This document shows, one piece after another, positions 34,760-46,779 of a stretch of 64,000 nucleotides of DNA. The notes below the pieces were generated by a model, which was given only the letters and a program-made list of their open reading frames with translations, had not been told where the DNA came from and did no database searches. Location of the stretch: contig CM043955.1 in the NCBI GenBank assembly GCA_014529385.2, forward strand, positions 150,799,640 to 150,863,639, given 5' to 3'. Source of the stretch: Adiantum capillus-veneris (lineage: Eukaryota > Streptophyta > Polypodiopsida > Polypodiales > Pteridaceae). Numbering within the stretch: position 1 is the first letter of the stretch; every line of letters starts with the position of its first letter. The position numbers were made by a program, and so were the translations under genes.

Positions 34760-36010
34760 CATGGCACAACATAATCAAGAGAATGTAATTAATATTGACA
34801 GCTTAAATTTGGCTCATGGCCTTGCTAACAAGTTACAAGAAGCAATGGGGAACCTTCTTTTGCAAGCATAGGTTCAAAGTCAAATTCAAGCCCTTCAAGT
34901 TCAAGTTTCCCCAAGTGCCCAAGAAGAGAGAATTCCTACAAAGCCTCCTAATGAGACCTTCAAAAGAGTTATCTCTTTGGGTGGTGAAGAGGAGATACGA
35001 GAAGGACCTCCAAGGCAAATTGATCAAGGAGAATAAGTGCGTCTTGAACTTTCAATGGAGAGGTATGAAAGTGACACCCATCCTACCTCTAAAAGTGATG
35101 CTGCCCCAAGAAGATGGCAGGAAAGGCGGTCACCTAGTCCTCCCAAAAAGAAGAAGAAGTCATCAAATACTTTCTCACATGACAATCCAAAATAGGGATA
35201 AAGAAATCCTAGCAAGAGGAAGTAACGAAAGTGGTCATAATCTTTGTCTTGTTTTTCCTCTTTCTCCTCATCATCACCATCTTTTGATATGGAGGACAAT
35301 GACTTGCCATCCAAGAGAGAGAAGAGAAGGGCTTAATGGAGAAGTTATGCAACATGGAACATAAGTTGAAAATATTCAAAGACGGAGGAAAGAACATCAA
35401 CTTCCTTACATATAATGGAACCTTTGGAGCAATTGATATTGGCCTTTATCCCCAATTTGACGTAGCTTTTAGAGATGAAGATTGATCAAAATCTTCAAAG
35501 CTCCAAAATGTTTCCATGCATTTCCAGAAGTTAGCCCAGAAGTTAGCCCGTCAATGGTGGCAAGCTCCTTGAAGCTCCAAAGACCTAGAAAGTTTTGAGG
35601 ATTGCTATTATGAAGCTTTGAGGATTGCTATTATGAAGCAATTCCTTGCAAGTGATACCCAAGACAAAGTCCTCACGGATTGGTGAAGCTTGAAGATGGC
35701 CCCATATGAGTCTTTTTAAAAGTATGTGGATAAGTTATGGGAGTTAGGTCTCAAAGCCACTATCTATAAAAAGATAGAATTTGTGAAACAAAAGCAACAA
35801 TTTTGTGTTGTCCTACCTGAGGAGATGAGTGAGTATGTCAACTCACAAAGACCTACAACTATTTTGGAGGTTATACATCATACTATGGTCGCTTTGAGGA
35901 TTCATTTCCAACAAGGGAGCAGGAAGGGCTCAAATCCAACAAAAGATAAGGAATCTGTTAGAGTTCAAGCATCTCTCTTGATTTGTATAGTCGGTCCCAT
36001 TTTCTTTGGA
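34760..36010 (+). pseudogene. Ty3/gypsy gag, decayed
   Basis: From ATG 34,760 one frame reads MAQHNQENVINIDSLNLAHG onward, with in-frame TAG and TAA codons and a basic SPPKKKKKSS segment. The capsid part follows: FLTYNGTFGAIDIGLYPQFD, then ASSLKL-type remnants after shifts. At 35,726-35,950 comes DKLWELGLKATIYKKIEFVK with LPEEMSEYVNSQRPTTI. A short duplication of GAGGATTGCTATTATGAAG at about 35,600 adds a break. It ends abruptly where element X begins at 36,016. Confidence 0.75.
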
Positions 36011-36015
36011 GGATA

Positions 36016-37165
36016 TGTGTTAGGGAGTGAGGGATGTTTGTGGTTGTGCCCGGCCAGAGGTAGGTTTCCTATGTCGAGATATGTTTAGCCTTGGGTTTTG
36101 GATCAGTTCCATGGCCAATAGGCTCCTATAGGTTGGGGATATTTTTCCCAATCTTGCCAATATTTTTCCCAGTACCCATATGGCCTCTGGTATCTTCTTT
36201 CTCCCTATTTCTCATTTCATTAGGTCGTGGGGGATGGTGGATGATGGTTGACTTGGACATATGTGGGATATAGGTGTGGGCAAGGCAAAGGAGGTGCAAA
36301 GTGTATTTTGGTGTAGGGTGCCCTCATTGGGCACTCCTAGGAGGAGTATGGTGAGTAGGGGGGAAACATCCCTAGAATTTTTGATGGATGCTCCCATCCC
36401 TAGAGTTTTTCTCCATGATGAGCACAACGGCACCTTCAGGCAGATGATGGGTAGTAGGGGAATTCCCCTAGTGTTTTTCTTCTCAGAGCATCTATATAGA
36501 GACAATGTGATCACTGAGATGCAAAGCACCACAACAGAGTTGTAGGCACGAAAGAGAAGGTTCCATGATATCTATTGAGGCATATTGTTCTCCTTCTCCA
36601 GATTTGTTCTTGTGCTAGGAGGATATATCGTCAGACCCTCTCTTTCATAGGAGGATAGGGTAGCCCATGTCAAGACCATGTGAATGGTCTCATGTGTAGG
36701 AGCAGTTGGTAGTTTCAATAGCAGTTGTAGTTGTGTGTGCCTCGGCTCTATCCAGCTGGCATGTCACTTCTATGCCGGGCCACCCTTGGTCACTTGTATG
36801 AGTAGCATGTTATGAGCATGGAGATTCTTTCCTAGATCTCTCTCTCTCTCTCTCTCTCTCTCATTCTCAAATTCTTTCCTAGATCTCTCTCTCTCTCTCT
36901 CTCTCTCTCATTCTCAAATGCCCAATCTCTTTCTACCCCAATGATCTCGCTTCTCCACAGGTGTGCCTTTGAACAGCAGTAGGACTTCTTCATCACTTTT
37001 GGAGCAAGTTTCTATGGATGTGTTTTCTTTGAGGAGATGGATTGGCATATTTTTTGTGCCTTTTGCAAATGCACATCTTTCTTGGGATTGTCAATAGAGA
37101 TACCTGTCCGTTGGGTAGTAGATTGATGATTCAATCACACTTTTGTACTAGATTGTGGATTATGT
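36016..37165 (+). mobile_element. element X, partial copy (unclassified LTR element)
   Basis: The sequence from TGTGTTAGGGAGTGAGGG matches in reverse the LTR at 53,314-54,379. The part at 36,970-37,165 matches the internal region at 52,735-52,925. In this copy the primer site and some leader are missing. A 47-bp unit with (TC)n is duplicated at 36,830-36,915. It sits between gag and RT of a gypsy element, so it is probably an insertion whose right part was lost. Confidence 0.65.
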
Positions 37166-37169
37166 ATGA

Positions 37170-39190
37170 TAGAGAGGGATCTTATTCCTAGGATAGAAGA
37201 TCTATTTGATAAGCTACAAAGGTCTACCTACTTTAGTAGAATAGATCTTAAAAGTGGTTATAATCAGATAAGAATTGTGCCTGTAGATATTTATAAGATG
37301 ACCTTTTGTACAACTTTTGGCCTATATGATATAGACGCCTCATAGAAAATTTCTCATTCAAAGTAGGTCCATTCTATGATTTGACTAAAAAGAATGTTAA
37401 ATTTGTATGGACTCCAAAAGAGAATGAATCTTTAGAAAATTTAAAAGCAAAACCTACCTCTCAACCTGTGCTAATATTACGAGACCTTTCAAATCCTTTT
37501 GAAGTACAATGTGATGATTGTGGACAATGCCTTGGAGCTATTTTTCTTCAAGAAGGGCATGCGATAGCGTACAAAAGTAGGAGATCGGATGACCAAGAAA
37601 AGAATCTAGGGATATATGAAAAGGAGTTGGTAGCTATCTTACATGCCTTAGATGCTTGGAAACATTATCTCCTAGACACTCCATTTATTTTGCGCACATA
37701 TCATCAAAGTCTTTAATACTTTTTGGTGCAAACTAAATTAAGTGATAAGCTAATGACATGGGCAAACACTCTCTCACAATTAGATTTCATATTGCTCATA
37801 TAGTTGGTAAGCACAACCAAGTGGCCAATGCACTTTCACAAAGGCCAAAAGTGAATGTTGTATCAATAGCTACTCACAATGATCTATCCTCGATAATAGA
37901 TAAGTGCGCTATGGATCCAGACTTTGAAGATGTAATTTCAACCATTGCACTAGGGAAGAAAGAGGAACCATAAAATGTGCAAGATGTTTATCTTCTCTAT
38001 GGAAATATGTTATGCATTACACATAGCTTACGTGAAAAGGTCATGTACGAATATCATGTTCCACCTTATGCGGGCCATAGAGAGATCCAAGCTACTCTCA
38101 AGGGAATAGAGATGTACTTTTATTGCCAACAATGAAGGCAAACATACCGAACTATGTTGCCAAATACATTGTATGTCAAAAGACAAAGTATGATAGAGGG
38201 AAGTAGTCTCACTTGCTTCAGCCATTGCCTATACCTGATTCCTTATGGGAAAGTATCTCCATGGATTTTATCTTTGGATTACCAAAATCCATAAATGAGA
38301 ATACAGGAATTTGGGCAATACTAAATTGGCTTAGCAAGCAAGTATATTTTATACCGGTCAAAAAGACTATTAAAGCACACGATATGGAAACTCTCTTCAT
38401 CTCACAGGTCTTTAAGAATCCTGGCTAACCAACATATATAGTATTCGCCAAGAATGACCAGTAATTTTTGGAAGGGTCTCTTTGAGAATTTTGAAGTTGA
38501 ATTTGTCAATGGCCAAAGTGAGATAGCAAATTCAACCATCAGTGATCTACTTAAAGACTATGTTACAGAAGTACCCTTAGTAGAGTATTGAGTACAATAA
38601 CAATGTCCATACTTCTACAGGAAAAGCACCCTTTGAGGTAATTGAACGAAGACCCAAACTCCCATTGATAGTCAAGACACTTGGGGAAGATATTTGTTGT
38701 TGATGAGTATAGTAGAGATCTCAAGAATCTTTTATAAAGAGTAGGGAAGCTATATCCATCTCACACAAAAGCAAAAGGCTATTTTTGATAAGCATAGAAG
38801 AGCCTTGATCTTCAAAGAAAATGATTTGGTATTGCTCAAGTTTCCAAAAGCATGCCTAAAGCACACTACAAGCAAGGGAACACAAGGACGCCCAACATAT
38901 CACCAAAAATATTACATTAGCAAAAAGATATTATAGCCCATTTCAAATTCTTACGCCTATCACAATGAACAACATGTGAGCCTCTTGAAACCTTATAAGG
39001 GCGAGCCACCCAAAGAACCAATAATTGAAGAAACCTTTGAGTTTAAGGGTCAAGAAGAGTTTTTGTAGCTAGAGAGTATCCTACGACATGAAGAAAGATT
39101 TAAAGAAGTGATAGACTATCCGACGATATCTTGTCAAATTTAAAAATTATCATTTTGAAGATGCAAGACATCCAGCTAAAGGATAATGTA
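37170..39190 (+). pseudogene. Ty3/gypsy RT, RNase H and integrase, decayed
   Basis: The RT opens with RIEDLFDKLQRSTYFSRIDL and KSGYNQIRIVPVD, then jumps past the catalytic LDD block. RNase H covers 37,381-37,720 (NPFEVQCDDCGQCLGAIFLQ and YEKELVAILHALDAWKHYL). FHIAHIVGKHNQVANAL follows. The integrase has HVPPYAGHREIQATLKGIE, PIPDSLWESISMDFIFGLPK and TGIWAILNWLSKQ. The HPQTDGQ region is deleted. A C-terminal part (YLVKFKNYHFEDA) ends near 39,170. Same family as 23,040-24,605. Confidence 0.85.
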
Positions 39191-39751
39191 AGCCTTGTAA
39201 ATACTTACAATGGCTCCTATCAAAGGTGAGAATCAGCTATGAACCAATATATTTTATAAAGATTTTTTCTTGTTTTAACTCTAATATTTCTTTTAAATGT
39301 TCATAAGTTTCAAGTGTATGAATACTATGAATCTTTTTTATTTTTACTCACAGTGAGATTAATGTTGTGTAGATTGGAATTGTGAGAATCAAGGAGAAGG
39401 CATCAAATAATCTCTCTTGGCCATTTCTATTTGCAAAGCGTTCTAGTTATTTTGCCAGTAAGGTTTCATTGTATATATCTAGTGAGAACTCACCCTATAA
39501 AGGGTCATGAAAGAAGTGATAGATACCACTCATGGACTAAAATGTAAAGAGGGCCCTCAAATACTTGGCACCTAAAATAGGTTTCATAATAAAAATTAAA
39601 TACTACTCCACCAAGAGGTGATGAGGAATTTGAGGGCTAGGATTTTAGGCTAATTGTGTGCAAGATTCTTCTCTCTTACTCTTATGCTAAGTGTATGTGC
39701 AAAAATCATGTCTACATCTTCTTTCTTACATGCTTTCACTATCTAGACTAT

Positions 39752-39780
39752 TCTGTGTGTGTGTGTGTGTGTGTGCGCGC
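39752..39780 (+). repeat. (GT)n-(GC) tract
   Basis: A (GT)n run of about 24 bases ends in GCGCGC. The strand alternates purine and pyrimidine throughout. Confidence 0.85.
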
Positions 39781-39899
39781 TTGGTTTTCTTGTCTAGGTT
39801 GTATGTACTTGGGTTTTGGAAGAAATGGTGAAAGGTTGATGGTTATGTGTGTGAGGAAAGATTGAAGGATTTTAACTTCATTCTCCTGAAATTCTCCCG

Positions 39900-42070
39900 A
39901 TAGTGCATGCTACATATGTTCTTTATTGGTTGTTGAGAAAGAATCAAAAGTTTCAATGGAAAGAAGAGCATATAAAATCCTTGAGAAAGTTAAAGGAGCT
40001 ACTTCTTCTATCACCAACCTTAACGAAGGTAGACTTTCAGTGTGAAAGCCCTATGATTGTTACAATGGATACAAGCCCTACAAAGATTGATGGGCCATGG
40101 GAAAGGATGGCAAAGAAGGAAACATGTATGTGTGTGGTGAGATTTGGACCTAAAGTTATGTATTCTCATCAACGAGAGGGGTTCTCCTATACAGGCGCTC
40201 GAAGGATAGTAAAAATCCCAGACGCTTCAGTGCTATGAGTTAAAAAAAAAACTTTTTTTATATAAAACCTACGGGTTTTTTCCCAAAATGCAAGAAAAAC
40301 CCCTTCTTGTAAATGATATTTTGTTAAGTTTTACATTTATCAAATAAAAAACCCTTTAATTTGAACTAAGATGCTTTACTTAAACTTTTAAAGTGCATCC
40401 CTCAAGAAGATTATGCATTTGTAAGGAGGGAAATGTGGGGAGTGGTTACAAAATTGAAGTGTGGCCAGAAGTACTTGATAAGGGCATTTGTGGTCAAGGA
40501 AACTGATAGTTTACCTCTTCTTGGATAATGATAAATTGTTCAACTCTTGACATTGCAATTTTCTTAAATCCACAACTTATGTATATTGCATGGAAGGAAC
40601 ATCCAATGGCAAATATGCTATTTAGAGTAAGGTATCAAAATGAATAGGCCATGGTTGTTGAGGAAGATGATGTAGGTAAAATTTTTTATATTACTGCTCA
40701 TGCTAAGGGTGACCGAGTTGAATCATTAAATGCTGTATGTGGTTGAATGATTTCTTTTTTGGCACTACCTAAGTACTTTGGAAAGAAAAGAGGATGATTT
40801 CGTTTGGCGTTGTATGTGGGTGAATGCTTTTTTTTTTTGGATGTTACCTAAGTACTTTGGAAAGAAAAGAGGATTGGCCTGATTGGAAATTCATATACAA
40901 GGAAGGCATATGGGTTATTGATACTCGGGAATCATAACAAAGGGTTGGAACTTCATAGAGAGTATCATATGATAAGGAGACTCAAACAAAGGTCATCAAG
41001 GAGTTTCACGAGAGTTTATGGGCTAGAGACCAACGTGTATGGGAAACCTTTGTCAAACTATAAGAAAGGTTTTGGTGGAAATAATTGTACAATGATGTAT
41101 CTCAATTTTTGGAGTCTTGTATAAGGTTTCATTTCTATTCAAATGTACAACATTGTGATGGGCTACACCCTACTTCCCTATTAGCCATGCATTGCAAATG
41201 GGTAGTAGATGTGGTAGATTCGTCTATGGTATCTGAGTCCTGACTACAATCAAGGATAGGAAACACAAACGTGACATGCAATTTCCATCAATAGATGCAA
41301 TTTATGGTTTTGGTTGTGTCTAGCAAATAACATCAAATTGATGTAAATTGAACAATTCGAAAGGTGAAAGCCATGGGGAGTTGTTGTTTTTGATCCATAG
41401 GTTTCCAATCAAGAAGCCATATCCAAGCTTCTTAGGCATGTCATGCGCTATGAAAGTGAGGAAAACATTTCTCAAGTTTAGATATTAAACTTTCTCTCAC
41501 TACTACTAACAATCTAGAAGAGAATGGTAAATTTGAAGGTTGGCATACTCTGATCATCAATGCTTTGGGCTAAGGCTTGCAAACTTAAAAAGGAAAGTGT
41601 CCAAGACTACTTCCTTATGCTTTATAGGTTGATTGTACAACACATAGCTCAGTCACTACTTGTATGCCTGTTGAATTGATATATGGTTAGAAATCCATTG
41701 TGCCTATTGAGGATGCAATTCATAAATGGAATCTATTGCTTTAGGAGGATGGAATTTTTAGGGAAGATCTTCTTGCTTTGCATATAAAGAATTAAGAAAG
41801 AAATCATGAACGTATTGAGATTGCAGTAGCACATTTGAGTAGAGAAAATGTTGAAGAATAAAGATAGGTTTGATAAGAGGTATATGCTCAGACCACATAC
41901 CATATTACTACCTCCTTTTTAGTTTTCATTACCTAGAATATTTTTAGATTACATTTCAACTAAGAAATTCAAGTCTCCGTGGACAAAGTCATCACAATCA
42001 CCATGCTACGAGATGGAGGTTGACCTCATGATCTCTCGCTTAAGGAGAAAAAGACATTGCCCACCCACCT
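39900..42070 (+). pseudogene. second Ty3/gypsy pol (RNase H to integrase C-terminus), decayed
   Basis: At 39,903-40,240 lies LLRKNQKFQWKEEHIKSLRK with VTMDTSP, typical of the RT/RNase H hinge and RNase H start. About 190 bp of AT-rich unrelated DNA follows (40,240-40,430). HPMANMLFRVRYQNE appears near 40,590 and a CKWVVDVVDSSMVS integrase scrap near 41,190. THSSVTTCMPVELIYG lies near 41,640, then LKNKDRFDKRYMLRP near 41,860. This family differs from the 37-kb copy. A 60-bp stretch is duplicated at 40,745-40,875. Confidence 0.7.
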
Positions 42071-43380
42071 ACCATGTTGAGGTACGCAATCCAACTCCCT
42101 ATGTATAGAAAAAGACATTGCCCACCCACCTACATTGCCCCCCATCCCTTGTCTGCCACATGTCCTCTCTCACTTGTGCCACACCAACATTCATTGTCAA
42201 CCTTGCTTGGACACCTCGCTCCCTTGCTTGGCCAGTCACTTACCTTGTGCACATCCACTGGCTACTTTGTAGACACTTGGTAGCCCCTTTTCTTTTCCCA
42301 CTTCATCACAAAGGGGGATCTTTAACATTCTCCATAATTAAGCTCATTAGGGAAAATTCATGGCCTTGGATGAAACATTGTTGGTGCTTTCTCATATGAG
42401 ACGATGTGTATTTTTGTTGTTGAATATGAACATGTCAAAGTATCATGGTAGAGTACTCGCCATCGCTATTATTTGAAGAGCTCCCTATTATTTCAAAAAA
42501 AAAAAAACATCGGAATAAAATACCCTTCTCTATGGGAGGGCATATTTTCATTTTTCCCTTCTAAGGACTATTTATCGCAAAAATTACAAGTAAATTTTTA
42601 ACTTAGCGATATGTTTTGTGAACAATATAAGAAGGTAATGTATTTGATAAATATTATTAGAAGAATTTCTATTTACAAGCCTTTCTAAAGGTCAAACCTT
42701 TTCCACTAGAGGATTGGAAATACATGAATTCTAGAAGAGACTCTTATTTTACATATATGTTCCATTTTTGATGCTACATCATGTCTGCGTTTTCTAAATT
42801 ATATGGGCATCTTATTAATGTCCTTTCCCTTCCACTAGTAGGTACCCTATTTTGCTACCGTTTCTTAGAAAAGGGAAATATTTAAACAAGCACTTCTAAT
42901 GACACTGATGAAAATTTGACCATATGATGGAGAAAATGCCGTAGGAAGGGTAGATGGGCATCAAATCCTATTGGGTTACTACCTCGCATATAAATTTTGA
43001 TGCAGGTAGTCGTTCTCCAAAAATAGTAAGCAGTGTGTGAATCCATTGTAGATGTGTCTAGAGATCATGACAAGTTAAAAAAGTTTATTTGAAATGATTT
43101 TTTAGATAAAAAGAGTTTTTCCACAAATTTAGGGACTTTTTGAGTTGTTTCACCGTTGTATGTTCAAAATGGGCCGTTTTAGGACAAAAAGGATAAACAA
43201 TGGGAGTGAAATGACAAAGATTAACCATTTTTGGGTCAAAAATAGTTATAAATGCCACATCACTCACGGTGCCATGATTGCAAGCAAGCAGTGGTTTCTT
43301 ATGGCTAAATGCTAGCTCTTCAGTCCTCTTTGAAGAGGATTTCTCCTCGAATTCTCAAGGTTAGGATTGTCATGATAATC
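42046..43380. other. no supported gene; short duplication near 42,050 and 42,110
   Basis: AAAAAGACATTGCCCACCCA occurs at about 42,049 and 42,112. The rest is AT-rich with no recognisable domain. Confidence 0.5.
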
Positions 43381-43384
43381 TAAG

Positions 43385-43512
43385 TGCAGGTCATCTAGAA
43401 ATAAAAAAGATATACACACTAGTAGGAAGGCAATTTTACCGTCAAATTTTGCATAAATACGTCAAAGAATGTTGTTATACTTGCAATGCCCACCTCTCTC
43501 AGTTTTGCCACC
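43385..43512 (+). pseudogene. Ty3/gypsy integrase zinc-binding scrap
   Basis: The frame reads AGHLEIKKIYTLVGRQFYRQ and then HKYVKECCYTCNA, the H2C2 zinc-binding region at the start of a gypsy integrase. No catalytic core follows. The GC-richer segment after it (43,680-43,860) has no recognised domain. Confidence 0.6.
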
Positions 43513-44399
43513 ACAATATATGCTGCATAGTTTGTAAGGCCCCCATATGAGAAGAAATCAATGGTGCACATATATTTGGTGGATTCCAGCTTTGCACATT
43601 GATGAGATCTCTAGTTGTGATCATGGATGGTATGAAGCAAATTCAAGGGCAGAATATTCCTTTTGTCGAAATATCTTGTCCGGTGGCGACCGAAAGACAA
43701 TCAGAAAATGGCCGTCCGGTGGCTGGTGGCCGGTTGTCCGTGGTCTTTGGCCGGTGGGTGGATTTCCTTGGCCCATGGCCGAGTTCTAGGAGGACTTGTC
43801 TACCCAAAAGCGGCTACACATGGGCGCATGGGAGAGTCCTACTTGGACTTGGCTATCTAAGGGCAGTTGCACATGGGCGTTTAGAGGCTCCCTTACATCT
43901 ATATAAGGAGGCCTTCTCATGAATAATTCGGTAGAATGGTGTGCACACTTGAGACACACAACACATCCTTGTGTAAGGATTGTTAGTCCCTTGAATTCCT
44001 ACTTGCTCTAGTTGTTTAGATAGCCATATAAGCTCTACCTTGAGAGCACATGGGTGGATGACACCATCACTTTGTGATAGTGTGCTAATCTAAAGCTTTT
44101 GATTTTCCACTAATCAACTTTGCATTGTATCTCTCTCTACTCTCCTTGTTACTAGACCCTTATTGTATTCCACATTTCTTACAAAGAATACATCTTCCAT
44201 TGTCAAAAGTGCAAGGTATATAAGCTTGAGGGTCTTAAAGAAGGTGGGCTATTGCATCGGTTATAGATCCTGTATAGGAAGTGGAAATTCTCTATGCATT
44301 TGGTCATTGTTCTTCACATCACAAATCACAAACATGATTCCATTTGGGTTGTCATAGGTCAGTTTTATTCTATGGTCGTAGTTGATGATATTTGTTCAA

Positions 44400-44870
44400 A
44401 CGGTTGCATTAGGAAAAGTTTGGACTCAAAAATGGGCCTTGTAAGAATTGTTGATGTGGCATAGCTTTCAAAAAGTGGGCATCGGTAAATTTTTTGCAAA
44501 TAAGATCCAAACTTTTCGGAGGTTGGATATTTGGAATCTAATCTTCAAATGCTATCTATTGATATATAGCATGCATGTATTGGACATTGCCTTCATGTAG
44601 ATCTAGAAAAAGGTGATTTTAGATTACCGTAACGGTGACAAAACCTAGCTGATTGAAAAAAAAAGGCATAACTTTCATAGAATTCATCCAAACTTTTCGG
44701 ACCTTGGCTCTTTAGAATCCATTTTTCAAGAACTTTCCAATGAGAGGTCATATCATGGGGTTCTAAGCAATATTTAGAGGGGTCTACCGGGTTGCTTTCT
44801 TTTGTACAACTTTGATGATGTGGCACTCTTAAAAGGCCCAAAAATGAGTTCAAAATTTTCCTAATGGGTA
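44400..44870 (+). repeat. diverged direct repeat
   Basis: CCAAACTTTTCGGA occurs at about 44,508 and 44,690, each followed by a TTGG...TTTAGAATC/TTGGAATC stretch and a related tail. Non-coding. Confidence 0.5.
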
Positions 44871-45579
44871 TGATACGTTAAGTATCAATGACTAATGGTC
44901 AAATAGAGAGTAGACACACAAGACATTAAAAATTTGAGGAAGTTCTCCATAATTATATATAGATTTGTTATACATTTCTCATTGCAATGTGTGACAAGAA
45001 CATTCCATTATAAGTGGTATCCAAGATCATATTCATATGTAGCTACATATCTCTTGTTGTATCGTGCAACAAGCACAAGATCACTACAAACGATATGCAA
45101 ATGGAAACAGAGGAACTGTTACTTTGAAAAGAGTTACTGGGTGTTTCTACAAGTTCTAGATCATCATTAAAAAATTATGCTAGAGAAGTACCCAAGTTGT
45201 CTCATAATAAGTAATGATGATGATACTCAAGAATATCATGAAAGTTGACTAAAAGTTAGAGCTACCTACTAACTCATATATACATTCAATGTTCCATGTG
45301 AGTTGTTTAACAAAATGGCTCAACACCACAATCAATGTGGTTGACATGTGCCTTTATAAAGCCTTGACTTCAGCTTGATGAGCTAGAATGTATTTTGGAT
45401 TACCAAGAGGAGTTTATGTGATAGCATTTGGTACAAAAACAAACTTGAGGAAGGTTCTACTTGGGAAAACATTAGTGTTCTCAATAAGTGATTTTGATCT
45501 CTTGTTTTCAATGGAAAAACCTTATCTACAAGGGGAGATTAGTTCCAAAACATGGACCCTATAGGAGCCACGACCCGCT

Positions 45580-45610
<31 letters not shown>
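45580..45610 (+). repeat. G31 homopolymer
   Basis: Thirty-one consecutive G, followed by AGGCTATATATAGG. Strong G-quadruplex potential, but the length depends on sequencing accuracy. Confidence 0.85.
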
Positions 45611-45611
<1 letters not shown>

Positions 45612-45879
45612 GGCTATATATAGGCTTGGAATGTATATAGGATGGATGGCAATGATTCACTTGTCTCAAGTTTCCTAGCTTCTAGGTCAAGGGCTCTAGG
45701 GAGCTATTCAGAGGCCACAACTATGGATGCTACCTAGCCAATTATCTTTACACAAAGGGAACTTTTATGTGAGGGGGCCAAAAGATGGGATTGTAAAACA
45801 GATGTTGCTTCCTTTGTCCATTTTGTTGGCGTAGAATTAAAAAATAATGTCAGCTTTTAGGCATACAGGATAGACATTT

Positions 45880-46488
45880 AAGATAGTTGTATAAATGAAG
45901 AAAAGAGGAATTGGATTCGATCGTTGCTTGGGGTGCAGGATAGCTAGTGAAGATCTAGCCCACCTTTTCATGGAATTCCAGGTGATCAGAGGCCTGGCAG
46001 GGAAAATATGCAAGTGGATCCAAAGGACATGGTAGATTAGGCTCTACAAGACTGATATGTTCCTTGGTGGCAAGAAGATGGGTAGCCCTGCTATTCTTAT
46101 CTACACTCAAACTATCAGACACTTCTTCTTTCACCATATATGGCAAGCGAGGAACCGTCATGTGTTTTAGGGAGGCCTTGATGTGGCAAGATTATTCTCA
46201 GATATTATATAAGAAAGTAGAGTGATGATCTATACGCGCTGAAGCAAGTAAGATTTGGGAGACTGGTCTAGGGCTACCCATGACATGTTGTCAACCTAGG
46301 AGAAGTAAAATCCTAGAGCTATAGTTCATCGATGATGAATAGCCTTGGTGAGAGGTGGTAGACATCCATGCTGTAATCTTCAACACCTCAAGGCTCGGCC
46401 GTTTTGTAAAATTTATGCTGTGCTCAATACAATACACTCACAAATTGTGAGTTTTGCCCCCCCCCCCCAAAAAAGATAGTTGTATAAA
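45880..46488 (+). mobile_element. 5'-truncated LINE-C with 16-bp TSD
   Basis: AAGATAGTTGTATAAA occurs exactly at 45,880-45,895 and 46,473-46,488. The 577 bp between encode a degenerate zf-RVT-like tail: GCRIASEDLAHLFMEFQVI, then after a stop MFLGGKKMGSPAILIYTQTI and FFHHIWQARNRH. The 3' end is CAATACACTCACAAATTGTGAG followed by C and A runs (46,457-46,472). It lies 290 bp from the last visible beta-galactosidase exon, probably in its next intron. Confidence 0.85.
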
Positions 46489-46779
46489 CCTTCATATAGA
46501 AGTCAAAATGTATGTCCCTTGCAAAACTATCTTACAACTACATATTTGACATTCCCACAACATTGCAAATGCAACATGTACAAATTTTGACATAAACATT
46601 TTATTGTCTAACGTTACAAATGGGGATAAGTAATGTGTTGTAACTAACAGTTTTGCCTTTATGTTTCTTGGAAGAAGGAACAATTGATTGGTAAACATTA
46701 TCACATCAATTTATCTTGGAATGTCATGAAAAGCTTATATAATTTACCAAAGAAAGGATAAGTCTGAAAGGAACTTTAC

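Noticed and set aside
34816-35364. 182-codon frame as a separate gene
   Set aside because: It overlaps the gypsy gag in a shifted frame; the gag frame carries the recognisable motifs.
45100-46770. Next beta-galactosidase exon (INTCNGFYC-type motif)
   Set aside because: Searched on the minus strand by eye and not found; a LINE-C insertion occupies part of the interval.
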